From JABMQB01 sp964575025 (GTDB lineage Bacteria; Bacteroidota; Bacteroidia; Bacteroidales; Prolixibacteraceae): a stretch of DNA of 64,000 nucleotides. Made by a program: the position numbers and the translations under genes. Positions 36,818 to 45,628 of this stretch are shown piece after piece (within the stretch, counting starts at the first letter, position 1; each line of letters begins with the position of its first letter). The DNA is taken from assembly GCA_964575025.1 (NCBI GenBank), contig CAZNPV010000018.1, positions 1 to 64,000 on the forward strand, written 5' to 3'. The notes beneath the pieces are model-generated. The model had not been told where the DNA came from. It was given only the letters and a program-made list of their open reading frames with translations, and did not search any database.

Positions 36818-37306
36818 TTATTTCACTGCAACGGTTTCAATCTCGATCAACGCTTCCAGGGGCAGTCCCTTTACAGCAAAGGTGGCACGTGCCGGTGGGC
36901 CTTCCCTGAAATAGCGACCATAGACTTCATTCATGTCCGAAAAATCAGCAATATCGGAAAGCAGACAGGTTGACCGGACGATGTGCTCATATCCATATCC
37001 TGCTTCCCGGAGTATGGCGCCGATGTTTTTCATCACCTGTTCGGTCTGTTCAGCAATCCCGCCGGAGATCATTTTTCCTGTTGAGGGATCGATCGCTATC
37101 TGGCCTGAGATGTAGAGGGTTCCGTTCACTTCAATGGCCTGGCTGTATGGCCCGATGGCTGCCGGAGCATCGGAGGCTGTTATGACCCGCTTTACGGTTC
37201 TTCCGGAATCCGGAGCTCCCAAAACCTGGCTGTCACAACCTGTATTCATCAGTATTGTGAACGGAGTCCATAACAATACAATACCCAGTATAGAACGGCG
37301 TTTCAT
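36818..37306 (-). CDS. RidA family protein with export signal
   Basis: A RidA/YjgF/UK114 family protein; the family hydrolyses reactive enamine/imine intermediates. The domain is complete: AIGPYSQAIEVNGTLYISGQ, an IGAILREAG helix, and GPPARATFAVKGLPLEALIEIE with the conserved arginine. Unusually, it has a basic, hydrophobic N-terminus (MKRRSILGIVLLWTPFTIL) followed by MNTGCDSQ, an imperfect lipobox, so it may be a lipoprotein. The start at 37306 is preferred because the signal begins there; in-frame ATGs at 37330 and 37354 are alternatives. Confidence 0.85.
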   Translation of the reverse strand: MKRRSILGIVLLWTPFTILMNTGCDSQVLGAPDSGRTVKRVITASDAPAAIGPYSQAIEVNGTLYISGQIAIDPSTGKMISGGIAEQTEQVMKNIGAILREAGYGYEHIVRSTCLLSDIADFSDMNEVYGRYFREGPPARATFAVKGLPLEALIEIETVAVK

Positions 37307-37431
37307 CTTAATCCAATCTTTTTTATGCATTATTGTACCTTTTTGAGAATTCATTTCTTATCCCATACGCCCTGCAAGGCACCTATTCTTGGCCCACAGG
37401 GATCGTTGACAGCAATCAGCGACAGCTTGTT

Positions 37432-37487
37432 TCCCGGTTTTGATCGGGATCCCGCGTTGAGGGAGAGAGGTGCTTCCATCGGGCTGG
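37432..37487. repeat. Palindromic intergenic element
   Basis: The element begins TCCCGGTTTTGATCGGGATC, nearly the same as the element at 28444, and ends CCATCGGGCTGGTTTCA, nearly the same as bases after the palindrome at 23672. It thus links the two other copies into one family. Confidence 0.6.
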
Positions 37488-37680
37488 TTTCATAGCAGGA
37501 AAGGAATTTTTCATTAATAACGTGCTCAATGTAGTAAATAATATTTTAAAGCATGTAGCCTGATTCAAAAAAGAGAACCTGCCATCTATTGGATGTACTA
37601 TATTTAAGATGCTTAATGTGAATTAAATATGCTTGTATGAGTAAGTATTTGAATGGATCTGTAGCTCATCTGGTTTTTTT

Positions 37681-37700
37681 TAATTCAATTATTTGAATTA
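37681..37700. promoter_or_regulatory. 8-bp inverted repeat upstream of the regulator gene
   Basis: TAATTCAA and TTGAATTA form a perfect inverted repeat with a 4-base spacer, 38 bp before the regulator's ATG. It could be an operator, possibly for autoregulation. The surroundings are AT-rich, so chance is not excluded. Confidence 0.3.
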
Positions 37701-37738
37701 ATTTTCCATGAAGTTTTACTTCGTTTAGGTATTTGAAA

Positions 37739-40700
37739 ATGAGGCATGGGAAAAAAGGAATGAAGTTTTCGGGAAGATATGGGGTCAGGCTGGTTTTCCT
37801 GGCAGGAATAGTCCTGTTGCCGGTTCTTCTCAGGGGGATCACTCCGGAATTGCGGTTTGATATTTTTACCCAGGAGGATGGATTGCCCAACAACCTGGTA
37901 CAGTGTATCTATCAGGACAGCAAAGGCTGGATCTGGATCGGTACAAGCCAGGGATTAAGCAGGTTTGACGGTTATACCTTTGTGAACTTTTTACCGGATC
38001 CTGAGGATTCAACCAGCCTGGAAGGGAATCTGGTTCGGGTAATTAAAGAAGACAAAAAAGGAAATCTGTTGGTTGGAACGGAAACAGGAGGGTTGAATAT
38101 TTTTGACCGGAACAAAGCATGTTTTTTCCATCCCTTTAAAGAGGATATTCAGTTCCGGTACAAGGAGGTATCAGTCAATGACCTGGTTTACGACAGGGAG
38201 GGGAGATTGTGGATCGGTACAGATTATACGATCTTCACCCTGGACTCGACCGGTACGCTTATTCCGCTTGACCCTGTAATGAAGGATTCCGGTGCTGTTT
38301 TTAACGGAAATTATGTGAGGAATCTTCAGTTTGATACCAACGGAACCTTATGGATTGGAACAAACGACGGAGTTTATACATACGATCCGTTTCGCAATGA
38401 AATGGACAGAGTGCAACTGGGTTTCGGAGCGAATCAAAACAAAGAGATCTGGGAAATCTATCTGGATGACGAGGGATTGATATGGATCGGAACCTATTCA
38501 GCGGGTGTTTTTTTGGCCGATCCGGAAGAGAGGGCAATTGAACAGATAAAACTCACTCCTGAGGTTGCGCGTTCTGAGACGGTGCGTTCCATTTCCAGGG
38601 GAGCCCTCGGGGAATTCTGGATAGGCACAAGAGGAGGCCTCTATGTCTATTCAAAGTTCAGCGGAGTAACCGGTTTTTTCAAACATGATGAAAGAGAACC
38701 CCGCAGTTTGTCAAACAATTCCGTTTTATCCATTTTGCACGATCGAAGAGGGGAAACATGGATCGGTACACGGGGGGGGCTGAACCTCCTGGCTAAGAGC
38801 AAACAGGTCTTTCACAATTTCGGGGCTCTTCCTGATGATAACAGATTCTTAAACAGCAGCATTATCTATGCTTTCTGGATTGACCCCAAGGGAAAAATAT
38901 GGATTGGTACCGAAGACGGAGGGATCAATATTTATGATCCGGAAACAGGAACCTATACCTATCTGATGGCGGATCACGAAAAGGACAATTCGCTGTCGCA
39001 AAACTGTATCAAAGCGTTCCTTGATGACCGGGAGGGGAATTTATGGGTAGGTACTTTCCTGGGAGGGATTGATGTGATCAACCTGAATACGGGCAGGATT
39101 ATCCATCACAGGCATGACCCTGCCATTAAAAACAGCCTTGCGGATAACAGGGTCTGGGATCTGATGTTGGATAAACAGGGAGACATATGGGTGGCAACCT
39201 CCCGGGGGGCGGATAAATATGACCGCCAAACAAATTCATTCATTCATTACAACCATTTAAGCGGCAATGATCAGATATCATGGATTGAAAAGGATGATAA
39301 GGGGAATTTGTGGATGGGAAGTCCCGATGAAGTGATCATCTATAACCCGGAAGAAAATACCCTTAAACGGTTTTTTGAACATACACGTTCCATGTACCAG
39401 GATTCAAAAAACAGGAACTGGATTGCTACTTCCGACAAAGGAATAGCTATCTATTCCCCTGCTTCCGGGCCTATAAAGTACTACAACGAGAATGACGGAT
39501 TAGCCAATAACCAGGCCCTGTGTATTCTTGAGGATGATAAAAACCATCTGTGGATCTCTACCAGCAACGGACTTTCCAGGTTTGACCCTGAAACCGGATT
39601 TTTTCAGAATTTTACCAGCAAGGACGGATTAAACAACAATCAGTTTTGCTACGGAGCAGCCTGTAAAACAAGTTCGGGAGAACTGTTGTTCGGTTCCATA
39701 TCGGGATTCAACATGTTCGATCCCCGGGAAGTGGTTTCCGAAGAAGCCCCGGCCCCGCTGGTCTTGACAGATCTCAAAATTTTTAATAAATCGGTACCGA
39801 TTGGAAATGGTAAAAATGTAGTCCTGAAGAAAAGCATTTCAGAAACAGACCACCTCGAGCTGAACTACAGCCAGAATGTCTTTACCCTGGAATTCGCTGC
39901 CTTGAATTATGTCAACAGCGAGAGCAACCTCTATTCCTATATGCTGGAAGGTTTTGACAGGGATTGGAATGAACCGGGTACTTCACATACTGCAACCTAT
40001 ACAAACCTGAACCCCGGTGATTATGTTCTCAGAATAAAACGGATCATTCCCGGAAATTCAGCTGTGGGAAATGAATTGCAACTGAAAATTGAGGTGAAGC
40101 CTCCTTTCCGAAAAACCACCTGCTTCCTGGTTCTGATTTTTGCGGTCATTCTGTTGCTGATATATACAATCATCCATTTCTTTATCAACCGTGAAAAAAT
40201 AAAAAACCAGCTGGTACTGGAAAGAGTGAATGCCAGGAAATTGCATGAACTGGATATGTTGAAACTGAGATTCTTTACCAATGTATCGCATGATATACGA
40301 ACTCCCTTAACGTTGATTCTCGGCCCGCTGGAAAAAATGTTGAATAAAAAGCTTCCCGAAGATGAAATCCGGGAAAATCTTACATTGATGCACCGGAATG
40401 CCAAAAACCTGATTAACCTTATTGATCAGCTGCTCGACTTCAGGAAGCTTCAGGCTGGAAATCTGCAACTTAACCTGACAAAGGCCGATATGGTTCACTT
40501 TATCAGGAATATCGTCAATTCCTATACCGATTATGCGGTTGAGAAACAAATTAAACTCCGGTTCAATACGCTAAAAAAACGTCTTTATGTGTCCTTTGAT
40601 CCGGATAAAATGGAGAAGATCCTGAATAACCTCATTTCAAATGCATTTAAATTTACCGATCCGGGAGGTTCCATAACCATCAACCTGACCCTGGTATTTG

Positions 40701-41845
40701 ATTCGGATGATGAAGATTTTTCAGACGGAGATACAGAAAAACAGTTCATCGAAATTACCGTGAAAGATACAGGCAAAGGGATTCCCGCCAAAAACCTGAA
40801 CAGGATTTTCATGCGCTTTTTTCAGGTCGATAATCAACAAAAGGGATCCGGAGCTGGAATTGGACTGGCATTGGTCAAAGAACTGGTGCAAATACACAAA
40901 GGAACTATTTTTGTTACCAGCAAACCAGGCAAAGGCACAAAGTTTACCATCCGTATTCCCTATCATTCAGCTGCGGAGGAGGAAAAACAGGATAGTACCG
41001 GCCCACAGGAACAGGAAAAAACAGGAACCCAACCGGAAATAAAGGATTGGGATGACCAGACCGGACCGTTGCATTCAAAAATCATGCTGGTTGTGGAAGA
41101 TAACCAGGATGTGCGACAGTTCATCCGTAACCATTTCAGGCCGGTTTATAAAATTTATGAAGCGAGAGATGGCGACGAAGGGTGGGAAATGGCATTAAAA
41201 ACAGTTCCTGATGTAATAATCAGTGATATCATTATGCCAAAATCCGATGGGTATGATCTGTGCAGGAAGATAAAAAATGATGAGAGGACTTCCCATATTC
41301 CGGTTTTGCTGCTCACAGCCATGCATTCAAGAGAACATGAAATCCGTGGATTGACAACCGGAGCAGATGATTACATCACAAAACCTTTTGATCTGTCCGT
41401 ACTTCAGGTAAAAGTTGAAAATGTCCTTTCCATCAGGGAATCATTGAAAGAGAAATATACAGGTACCATTATTCTTGAACCCAGAAACATTGAAATAACA
41501 TCACCGGATGAAAGGTTTTTACAAAAAGCCATTCAGGTCGTTGAAAAAAATATTGCTGACAGTGAGCTGGATATAGAAAGCTTTGCCCAAAAAGTAGGCG
41601 TAAGCAGAATGCAACTGTACCGGAAATTACATGCACTTACCGATATGACCGTGAAAGAATTTATACGGCATATCCGGCTGAAAAGAGCTACCCAGTTATT
41701 GGTTCAGGGTAAAATGAATATTTCGGAAGTTGCCTATGCGGTCGGATTCAAAGATCTTTCTCATTTCAGGAAATGTTTCAAAAGGGAATATGGATTGAGT
41801 GCAACAGAATATGTGGCAAGAGAACAAAATAATTCAACCCCCTAG
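37739..41845 (+). CDS. Hybrid two-component system regulator (HTCS) of the pectin locus
   Basis: A single polypeptide of about 1368 residues joining sensor kinase and response regulator. After a signal/anchor there are 14 WIGT-type propeller motifs (first GWIWIGTSQGLSRFDG, last ELLFGSISGFNMFD), enough for two seven-bladed propellers. Then follow a Y_Y_Y domain (about 702-788), a membrane helix (about 794-816) and a histidine kinase with His851 in NVSHDIRTPLTL and GxG boxes KDTGKGIP and GAGIGLALV. A receiver domain has Asp1163 in ISDIIMP, and an AraC-type DNA-binding domain fills about 1255-1365. It should sense a pectin oligosaccharide in the periplasm and activate the susC-led operon that follows. 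The ATG at 37739 is preferred over a TTG two codons upstream. Confidence 0.95.
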   Translation: MRHGKKGMKFSGRYGVRLVFLAGIVLLPVLLRGITPELRFDIFTQEDGLPNNLVQCIYQDSKGWIWIGTSQGLSRFDGYTFVNFLPDPEDSTSLEGNLVRVIKEDKKGNLLVGTETGGLNIFDRNKACFFHPFKEDIQFRYKEVSVNDLVYDREGRLWIGTDYTIFTLDSTGTLIPLDPVMKDSGAVFNGNYVRNLQFDTNGTLWIGTNDGVYTYDPFRNEMDRVQLGFGANQNKEIWEIYLDDEGLIWIGTYSAGVFLADPEERAIEQIKLTPEVARSETVRSISRGALGEFWIGTRGGLYVYSKFSGVTGFFKHDEREPRSLSNNSVLSILHDRRGETWIGTRGGLNLLAKSKQVFHNFGALPDDNRFLNSSIIYAFWIDPKGKIWIGTEDGGINIYDPETGTYTYLMADHEKDNSLSQNCIKAFLDDREGNLWVGTFLGGIDVINLNTGRIIHHRHDPAIKNSLADNRVWDLMLDKQGDIWVATSRGADKYDRQTNSFIHYNHLSGNDQISWIEKDDKGNLWMGSPDEVIIYNPEENTLKRFFEHTRSMYQDSKNRNWIATSDKGIAIYSPASGPIKYYNENDGLANNQALCILEDDKNHLWISTSNGLSRFDPETGFFQNFTSKDGLNNNQFCYGAACKTSSGELLFGSISGFNMFDPREVVSEEAPAPLVLTDLKIFNKSVPIGNGKNVVLKKSISETDHLELNYSQNVFTLEFAALNYVNSESNLYSYMLEGFDRDWNEPGTSHTATYTNLNPGDYVLRIKRIIPGNSAVGNELQLKIEVKPPFRKTTCFLVLIFAVILLLIYTIIHFFINREKIKNQLVLERVNARKLHELDMLKLRFFTNVSHDIRTPLTLILGPLEKMLNKKLPEDEIRENLTLMHRNAKNLINLIDQLLDFRKLQAGNLQLNLTKADMVHFIRNIVNSYTDYAVEKQIKLRFNTLKKRLYVSFDPDKMEKILNNLISNAFKFTDPGGSITINLTLVFDSDDEDFSDGDTEKQFIEITVKDTGKGIPAKNLNRIFMRFFQVDNQQKGSGAGIGLALVKELVQIHKGTIFVTSKPGKGTKFTIRIPYHSAAEEEKQDSTGPQEQEKTGTQPEIKDWDDQTGPLHSKIMLVVEDNQDVRQFIRNHFRPVYKIYEARDGDEGWEMALKTVPDVIISDIIMPKSDGYDLCRKIKNDERTSHIPVLLLTAMHSREHEIRGLTTGADDYITKPFDLSVLQVKVENVLSIRESLKEKYTGTIILEPRNIEITSPDERFLQKAIQVVEKNIADSELDIESFAQKVGVSRMQLYRKLHALTDMTVKEFIRHIRLKRATQLLVQGKMNISEVAYAVGFKDLSHFRKCFKREYGLSATEYVAREQNNSTP

Positions 41846-42123
41846 GGTTGCCTTACCTGGCTCCTTTCTCCCTTTCTTCCCGGTACTCTGAGTTTTTATC
41901 CTGCTTTTCCTGTTGCCCTCCGGTCTCGAAAATGCGATGTTTTATGTATCTGGAAACCAGCCTTCCGGGTTTCCTGGGGGCAGAAGATTTTTATGTGTGC
42001 TATTTTTACCCGCTTTTTGGGAAGAATGACACTTATGGGGAAGCGATCCAATTTAATCTGGGAAAAATAAACAGTCCGGATATTTCTGTTTGCGTTACCT
42101 TGTCAATACAAATTAATTGGCAT

Positions 42124-42231
42124 ATGAAGCAAATACACCGCAATTTGAAAAGGACAAACTGGATCCTGATTGTCATGACGGTTTTTCTTATTGTGGCGGT
42201 GATTGTTTTACTTAACCTGATCCTCGGATGA
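42124..42231 (+). CDS. Candidate 35-residue single-helix membrane peptide
   Basis: A short frame starting MKQIHRNLKRTNW and continuing with one strongly hydrophobic helix that ends LNLILG. The basic N-terminus and single helix look like a true small membrane protein. The frame is open back to 41848, but that upstream part has no protein character. It lies 38 bp before the preferred susC start. No homologue is recalled; coding status is uncertain. Confidence 0.35.
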   Translation: MKQIHRNLKRTNWILIVMTVFLIVAVIVLLNLILG

Positions 42232-42269
42232 TGTGAATGACATACATAATTAAATCTAAACAAAGAAAT

Positions 42270-45200
42270 ATGGCACAATTACATGGAGCAAGTCAAAAAC
42301 CCGGGCGGGGGAATCCATTCCGTTATCTGGGTATGTTAATGGCAGTTCAGTTATTTTTTGTTTTTACCCTTACTGCTCAGCAGGTAAGGGTAAGCGGAAA
42401 AGTAACGGACAAAGAATCAGGAGAACCTTTACCCGGGGTCAACGTGGTTATAAAAGGGACCACACAGGGAACGACCACTACGGGTGAGGGGACCTATCAG
42501 ATTGATGTTCCTTCTGCCAGTACGGTGTTAACGTATTCGTTTATTGGTTACCAGTTGCAGGAAATCAGTGTTGATGGAAGGAGCACAATTGACGTGATGC
42601 TGGAAGTGGAAACGACCCAGCTGGATGAAATTGTTGCGGTAGGGTACGGATCTGTACGCAGGTCTGATCTGACCGGTTCTGTTTCTTCCATTTCTGGTAT
42701 GGAGTTACAGAAAGTTCCGATTGCCAATGCAGCGGAAGCAATTAAAGGACGATTGCCAGGTGTGAACATCATTACGACCGACGGATCCCCCGATGCGGAA
42801 GTGGTGATCCGCGTGAGGGGCGGTGGTTCAGTTACCCAGGACAATTCTCCTCTTTATGTGGTGGACGGATTTATCGTCGAGAGCATACGGGATGTTCCAC
42901 CGAATGATATTTCCAGCATTAACGTGCTGAAAGATGCGGCTGCAACAGCCATTTATGGAGCCCAGGCTGCAAACGGAGTGATCCTCATTACTACGAAAAG
43001 CCCGGTTGCCGGCAGAACAACCGTTAGCTACAACGGATATGGGCAGGTGAAAACATTGCCCCTCGAACGCACGTATGAGGTACTCAACCCGTATGAATTT
43101 GTTATGGTTCATTATGAAGCAGCAAAATTACGCTCCGAGGCTGACGTGACAAAATTTGAAAAATATTACGGGAAATACGATGACCTGGAATTGTATAAAG
43201 ATAAGAAACCTACGGATTGGCAGGATGAGCTGTTCGGAAAAACGCAGGTATCCCAATCCCATAACCTGAGCATCAGCGGGGGGACTGAAAGAACAAGACT
43301 CAGTCTGAGCCTGACAAACAATACCGATGACGGCATCATGATAGGAAACGGCTACCGGAGAAATGTGATTAATTTCAAGCTGAACCATGACATAGCCAAA
43401 TCCCTGAGTTTTGAAGCTTCCGCAAGGATTACCGATACCAAGGTGGACGGTGCGGGTACTTCCGGAAGTGCACAGATCAGGGTGAAAAATGTGATCACAG
43501 CCCGTCCGGTGAACGGGATTGCTGATGAACTGGATATCGACCTGTCCAGTGTGGATACTTCCGATGATTACCAGTCTTTTCTGCTGAGTCTCATCAATCC
43601 GCTGGAACTGGCCAAACAGGACTGGAGACAGCGCAACACCATGAATTACGTCCTTCAGGGCGGACTCACATGGAATCCCCTGGAGAACATGACCATTAAA
43701 ACGGCCATAACAAGCAGTGTCAGTTACGATGAAAGATTACGCTACTACGGCCCCTTGACCAGTCAATCACAAAAAGAAGGAAACAGCCTTCCGTTGGGGA
43801 CCATCACCAACCGGCGCAACAATTCATACCGTTGGATGAATACGGCTCATTATGTTTTTCAGAACCTCGGAGAACATGAACTGGATCTTATGCTTGGACA
43901 TGAGGTCTATTCCAACGGGGGAAAAGGTAATTTCGTGCGGGCTGAAAATTTCAGGGAATCCATGCAACCTGAAGAAATGTTTGCCAACATGGCCCTGGGG
44001 ACGCTCGATGAATATTCCAGTTATGAATCAACCAATCAGAACCGGTTGTCCTTTTTTGGCCGTGCCAATTATCAGTTAAGGGGCAAATACCTGGTTACGG
44101 CCACACTCCGTTCGGATGCATCCAGCAAATTTGCCAAAGAAAACCGGCTGGGTGTATTTCCTGCCGTAGCCCTGGCGTGGAAAATAAATGAAGAAAGATT
44201 TCTCAGCGGAGTCTCTCAAATCAATGAATTAAAACTGAGGTTCAGTTACGGACAAACAGGAAACGACCGTATTCCGGCCAACTCCACACAGTTCCTGTTT
44301 GATGCCAGTACCAGCAACGGCCCGGGAATGGGCACCAACAGTTACAATGCCTATTACTCACCCGAGGGCTCCACATTGTATAATCCGAATATCGTCTGGG
44401 AAACAACCATTAACCGTAACCTCGGGCTCGATTTTATGTTTTTCAACGGAGGAATCAGAGGGGCCTTTGATCTGTACCAGAATACAACCAGGGATTTGCT
44501 CTTAGCTTCTGCTATTTCTCCTATTTCGGGTTTCGAAACCCAATGGAACAATGTAGGGAACACGTCCAATAAGGGGATTGAATTATTGCTGAATGCTTTC
44601 CTGGTTGACCGGGATGATTTTACCCTTTCTGCGAATGTAAACTTTGGGATCAACAAAGCCAGAATCGATGAACTCGATGGTACAGATGAACGGTTTTTCC
44701 AGTCAAACTGGTCCAGTACAGACCTCAAAGACCGCGATGATTATTATTTGCGGGTAGGTGAAACAGTCGGTCTGATTTACGGGTATATCAATGATGGAAT
44801 GTACACTGTGGATGATTTTATGAGTTATGATCCGGTATCGGATACCTATCAGCTGAAGGAAAAGATCCCTGATAATAAGAATACCCTGGGCGTGAATAGT
44901 GTACGGCCTGGTTACATGAAGCTGAAGGATATTTCCGGACCCGATGGTCAACCCGACGGACTCATCAACAGCATGGACCGTAAGGTGATCGGAAGTGCCC
45001 TCCCAAAAGCTACCGGAGGTTTTGGCTTTGACGCTATGTTTAAAGGCTTTGACGCATCCGTTCTCTTTAACTGGTCGCTTGGAAACGATATATACAATAC
45101 CGGGAAAATTGATTACAACCAGTTGTACCGGACAACCTATGGAAATATGCTGACAACCATGAGCCCGGATGAGCGTTTTACCTATATCGATGTGGATGGT

Positions 45201-45593
45201 TCCATAACAGGAGAAGCAGGAGGCGTTGTTACAGACCTTGAACAACTGAGACAACTCAATAAGGACAAAACCATGTGGAGCGGAAGCAACTCCTTTGGCC
45301 AGGCCACAACCGTGCTTACCGACTGGGCTGTGGAAGATGGCTCCTTTCTGCGGCTGAATACCCTGACCCTCGGTTATACGATTCCTCAACGGATCAGTTC
45401 TCATGCAGGGATATCCAATTTACGCGTTTACGCCACGGGCTACAACCTGTGGTTGTGGACGAAGTATACAGGGTATGATCCTGAGGTCAGTACCTCGCGA
45501 AACAGCAGCTATGAAGCCCTGACCCCGGGCATTGATTATTCTTCTTACCCAAGAAGCCGTTCTTTTACGTTTGGTGTGAATATATCATTTTAA
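42270..45593 (+). CDS. SusC/RagA-family TonB-linked outer membrane transporter
   Basis: A protein of about 1107 residues that imports oligosaccharides through the outer membrane with TonB energy. A signal peptide ends near TLTAQQ. A carboxypeptidase-regulatory-like domain (VSGKVTDKESGEPLPGVNVV) precedes the SusC signature LDEIVAVGYGSVRRSDLTG, the plug domain (LPGVNIIT, PLYVVDGFIV, LKDAAATAIYGAQAANGVILI) and the barrel, which ends in SRSFTFGVNISF with a terminal Phe. The ATG at 42270 is preferred over 42237 because it is nearer the signal peptide. SusD follows after 35 bp. The predicted cargo is pectin-derived oligosaccharide, inferred from the neighbours. Confidence 0.96.
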   Translation: MAQLHGASQKPGRGNPFRYLGMLMAVQLFFVFTLTAQQVRVSGKVTDKESGEPLPGVNVVIKGTTQGTTTTGEGTYQIDVPSASTVLTYSFIGYQLQEISVDGRSTIDVMLEVETTQLDEIVAVGYGSVRRSDLTGSVSSISGMELQKVPIANAAEAIKGRLPGVNIITTDGSPDAEVVIRVRGGGSVTQDNSPLYVVDGFIVESIRDVPPNDISSINVLKDAAATAIYGAQAANGVILITTKSPVAGRTTVSYNGYGQVKTLPLERTYEVLNPYEFVMVHYEAAKLRSEADVTKFEKYYGKYDDLELYKDKKPTDWQDELFGKTQVSQSHNLSISGGTERTRLSLSLTNNTDDGIMIGNGYRRNVINFKLNHDIAKSLSFEASARITDTKVDGAGTSGSAQIRVKNVITARPVNGIADELDIDLSSVDTSDDYQSFLLSLINPLELAKQDWRQRNTMNYVLQGGLTWNPLENMTIKTAITSSVSYDERLRYYGPLTSQSQKEGNSLPLGTITNRRNNSYRWMNTAHYVFQNLGEHELDLMLGHEVYSNGGKGNFVRAENFRESMQPEEMFANMALGTLDEYSSYESTNQNRLSFFGRANYQLRGKYLVTATLRSDASSKFAKENRLGVFPAVALAWKINEERFLSGVSQINELKLRFSYGQTGNDRIPANSTQFLFDASTSNGPGMGTNSYNAYYSPEGSTLYNPNIVWETTINRNLGLDFMFFNGGIRGAFDLYQNTTRDLLLASAISPISGFETQWNNVGNTSNKGIELLLNAFLVDRDDFTLSANVNFGINKARIDELDGTDERFFQSNWSSTDLKDRDDYYLRVGETVGLIYGYINDGMYTVDDFMSYDPVSDTYQLKEKIPDNKNTLGVNSVRPGYMKLKDISGPDGQPDGLINSMDRKVIGSALPKATGGFGFDAMFKGFDASVLFNWSLGNDIYNTGKIDYNQLYRTTYGNMLTTMSPDERFTYIDVDGSITGEAGGVVTDLEQLRQLNKDKTMWSGSNSFGQATTVLTDWAVEDGSFLRLNTLTLGYTIPQRISSHAGISNLRVYATGYNLWLWTKYTGYDPEVSTSRNSSYEALTPGIDYSSYPRSRSFTFGVNISF

Positions 45594-45628
45594 GAAACAA
45601 GGAATAGTAAATAATAAAAATTAGAAAG

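Larger units (their letters stand above)
37355..37738. other. 384-bp gap between ridA and the pectin-locus regulator
   Basis: No gene is visible. The left part (37432-37487) holds the ATCGGG-type palindromic element. The right part is strongly AT-rich and contains an 8-bp inverted repeat at 37681-37700. It should include the promoters of both divergent genes. Confidence 0.6.

Noticed and set aside
41848..42123. Upstream part of the 127-codon frame before susC
   Set aside because: The first 92 residues look like random translation; only the last 35 residues have protein character, so only these are listed.
44703..45404. A 233-codon minus-strand open frame inside susC
   Set aside because: Antisense shadow of a clear SusC barrel; no recognisable protein features.
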